DNA of 5,488 bases. Source: Bacillota bacterium. Its GTDB lineage: Bacteria; Bacillota; Proteinivoracia; UBA4975. The translations under genes were made by a program, and so were the position numbers. The stretch spans positions 1 through 5,488 of the forward strand of contig JAAYHI010000004.1 of NCBI GenBank assembly GCA_012727415.1. The letters are read 5' to 3'. The notes beneath the pieces were generated by a model. It did not search any database. It was given only the letters and a program-made list of their open reading frames with translations, and was not told the DNA's origin. Shown in pieces: positions 4,339-5,488 of this stretch (the stretch's first letter is position 1; every line of letters starts with the position of its first letter).

Positions 4339-5488
4339 GTGACCAAGCATCAACAGCTTTTGGAGCATATCGAAAACCTGCCTGTCGGCGCAAAGATTTC
4401 AGTGCGCCAGATTGCCAAAGAACTTGATGTCAGTGAGGGCACTGCATACAGGGCCATCAAATCGGCGGAAAATCGGGGGTTGGTGAGCACCATGCCCAGG
4501 GTGGGGACTGTGCGCATCGAACTTAAGGAAGAGCAAAGTATTCAGGTGCTCACTTTTGCAGAGGTTGTGAATATTGTCGATGGCAGCATCCTCGGGGGCC
4601 GGGGAGGGCTCCATAAAACTTTGAATAAGTTTTTAATTGGCGCCATGGAAATTGAATCCCTGGCCAAATATGTAGAAGCCGACAGCCTGCTTATTGTAGG
4701 CGACCGGGAGGAGGCTCAGCTCCTTGCCCTTAACCGGGGGGCCAGCGTAATGATCACCGGCGGTTTCGAAGCCTCGGCCCAGGTTAAAGAGCTGGCCGAC
4801 AGTAAAGACATTCCCTTGATTTCTTCCTCCTATGACACCTTTACCATCGCCACTATGATCAACCAGGCCATTCATGACCGCCTGATAAAAAAAGAAATTA
4901 TCCGGGCCCGGGACGTAATGGAGGGTGATCCCCTGTATTTGCATGTCGGCGATGACGTGGCCAAGGCTTTGGAACTGTCGAGAGAAAGCGGACACAGCCG
5001 TTTTCCTGTGGTAGATAGCCGCAAACGGGTGACAGGGATTATTACCGGCCGGGATTTGGTGGGCATTCCTCCGGAAACTCCTTTGGAAAAGGTTATGACT
5101 AAGAAGGTCCACACTGTAGAGCTCAAGACTTCGGTAGCCGCTGTTGCCCATAAAATGGTCTGGCAGAGTGTTGAAATGCTGCCGGTGGTGGAAAACAAGA
5201 AGCTGAAAGGGGTTGTCACTCGGGGGGATGTCATTAAGGCACTGCAACTGGCCCAGCGCCAGCCCCATGTGCAGATGACTTATTCCGATAATATTCTCAG
5301 CCAGTTTATTTCCATTTACGAAGAGAACACTGCTATCCTCAAAGGGAACATGCCCGCTGTGGCCATGGACCGAAGCGGCGGGGTTTCCCAGGGCGCCCTG
5401 CTCACTGTGATGCTGGAAGCAGCGGCAGCTCTTCTCCGCCAGCATGGATTCCCGGATATTGTTCTTGAAGGAATCAGCACCTATTTCC
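4339..5488 (+). CDS. ytoI: YtoI/SpxR-type regulator: HTH, DRTGG, CBS pair, hotdog; 3'-partial
   Basis: This is a cytoplasmic transcription regulator with ligand-binding domains. The window holds 383 codons, and relatives have about 430-440, so some 50 are missing at the right edge. Residues 1-60 are a winged HTH (KISVRQIAKELDVSEGTAYR, then GLVSTMPRVGTVRIE). Residues 70-178 are a DRTGG domain (GDREEAQLLAL, ITGG, YDTFT). Residues 188-303 hold two CBS motifs with the closing signatures GIITGRDL (233-240) and GVVTRGDV (291-298); CBS pairs usually bind adenine nucleotides. From about 310 a hotdog (thioesterase-like) fold begins (MTYSDNIL, GGVSQGALLTVMLEAA) and is cut off. The order matches B. subtilis YtoI and the streptococcal CBS-hotdog regulator SpxR, a regulator of spxB. 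The GTG start is the only one possible after the in-frame TGA and gives the expected N-terminus (TKHQQLLEH). It has its own extended -10 promoter. Ligand and target genes are unknown here. Confidence 0.92.
   Translation, partial: MTKHQQLLEHIENLPVGAKISVRQIAKELDVSEGTAYRAIKSAENRGLVSTMPRVGTVRIELKEEQSIQVLTFAEVVNIVDGSILGGRGGLHKTLNKFLIGAMEIESLAKYVEADSLLIVGDREEAQLLALNRGASVMITGGFEASAQVKELADSKDIPLISSSYDTFTIATMINQAIHDRLIKKEIIRARDVMEGDPLYLHVGDDVAKALELSRESGHSRFPVVDSRKRVTGIITGRDLVGIPPETPLEKVMTKKVHTVELKTSVAAVAHKMVWQSVEMLPVVENKKLKGVVTRGDVIKALQLAQRQPHVQMTYSDNILSQFISIYEENTAILKGNMPAVAMDRSGGVSQGALLTVMLEAAAALLRQHGFPDIVLEGISTYF

Noticed and set aside
4633..5445. Long minus-strand open frame of 270 codons opposite the ytoI-like gene
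   Set aside because: It is antisense to a gene with clear HTH, DRTGG and CBS motifs, has no recognisable domain, and arises from the codon use of the real gene.

Overview
The window looks like ordinary chromosome from an anaerobic or microaerophilic Gram-positive bacterium, most likely Bacillota of a Clostridia or Dethiobacteria-like lineage. The evidence is Shine-Dalgarno sites close to AGGAGGTGA, frequent GTG starts, U-tailed hairpin terminators, a PerR-type Fur protein next to a mini-rubredoxin, and a YtoI/SpxR-type regulator (HTH, DRTGG, CBS pair, hotdog), an architecture I know mainly from Firmicutes. By eye, base composition is about half GC or slightly above. The genus cannot be named from this sequence. 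All genes are on the + strand, packed tightly. I see no mobile element, CRISPR array, rRNA or tRNA.

Layout: (1) 1-1544 is the 3' two-thirds of an RNase R/RNB exoribonuclease that enters from outside the window. (2) 1604-1993 is a PerR-like peroxide/metal regulator, followed after 13 bases by a 35-residue RCKP-type rubredoxin-like protein (2007-2114) and a strong terminator (2119-2152). (3) 2231-3265 is a low-specificity threonine aldolase, followed after 6 bases by a PHP-domain metallophosphoesterase (3272-3937) and a second strong terminator (3945-3972). (4) 4025-4294 is a small two-helix membrane protein with a basic tail. (5) 4339 to the end is a GTG-initiated YtoI/SpxR-type regulator, cut by the right edge inside its hotdog domain.

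Transcription can be read as up to four units. Extended -10 (TGnTATAAT-like) elements lie before perR, ltaE and the ytoI-like gene, and two intrinsic terminators separate the groups. The clearest functional link is perR with the rubredoxin-like gene, which fits an oxidative-stress operon of an anaerobe. The aldolase/PHP pair is co-transcribed by layout, but no shared pathway is obvious. I do not see an undescribed defence or mobile system. The points most worth a second look are the mini-rubredoxin operon, the shortened S1 domain of the RNase, a 9-bp direct repeat in front of ltaE, and the small membrane gene beside the regulator.
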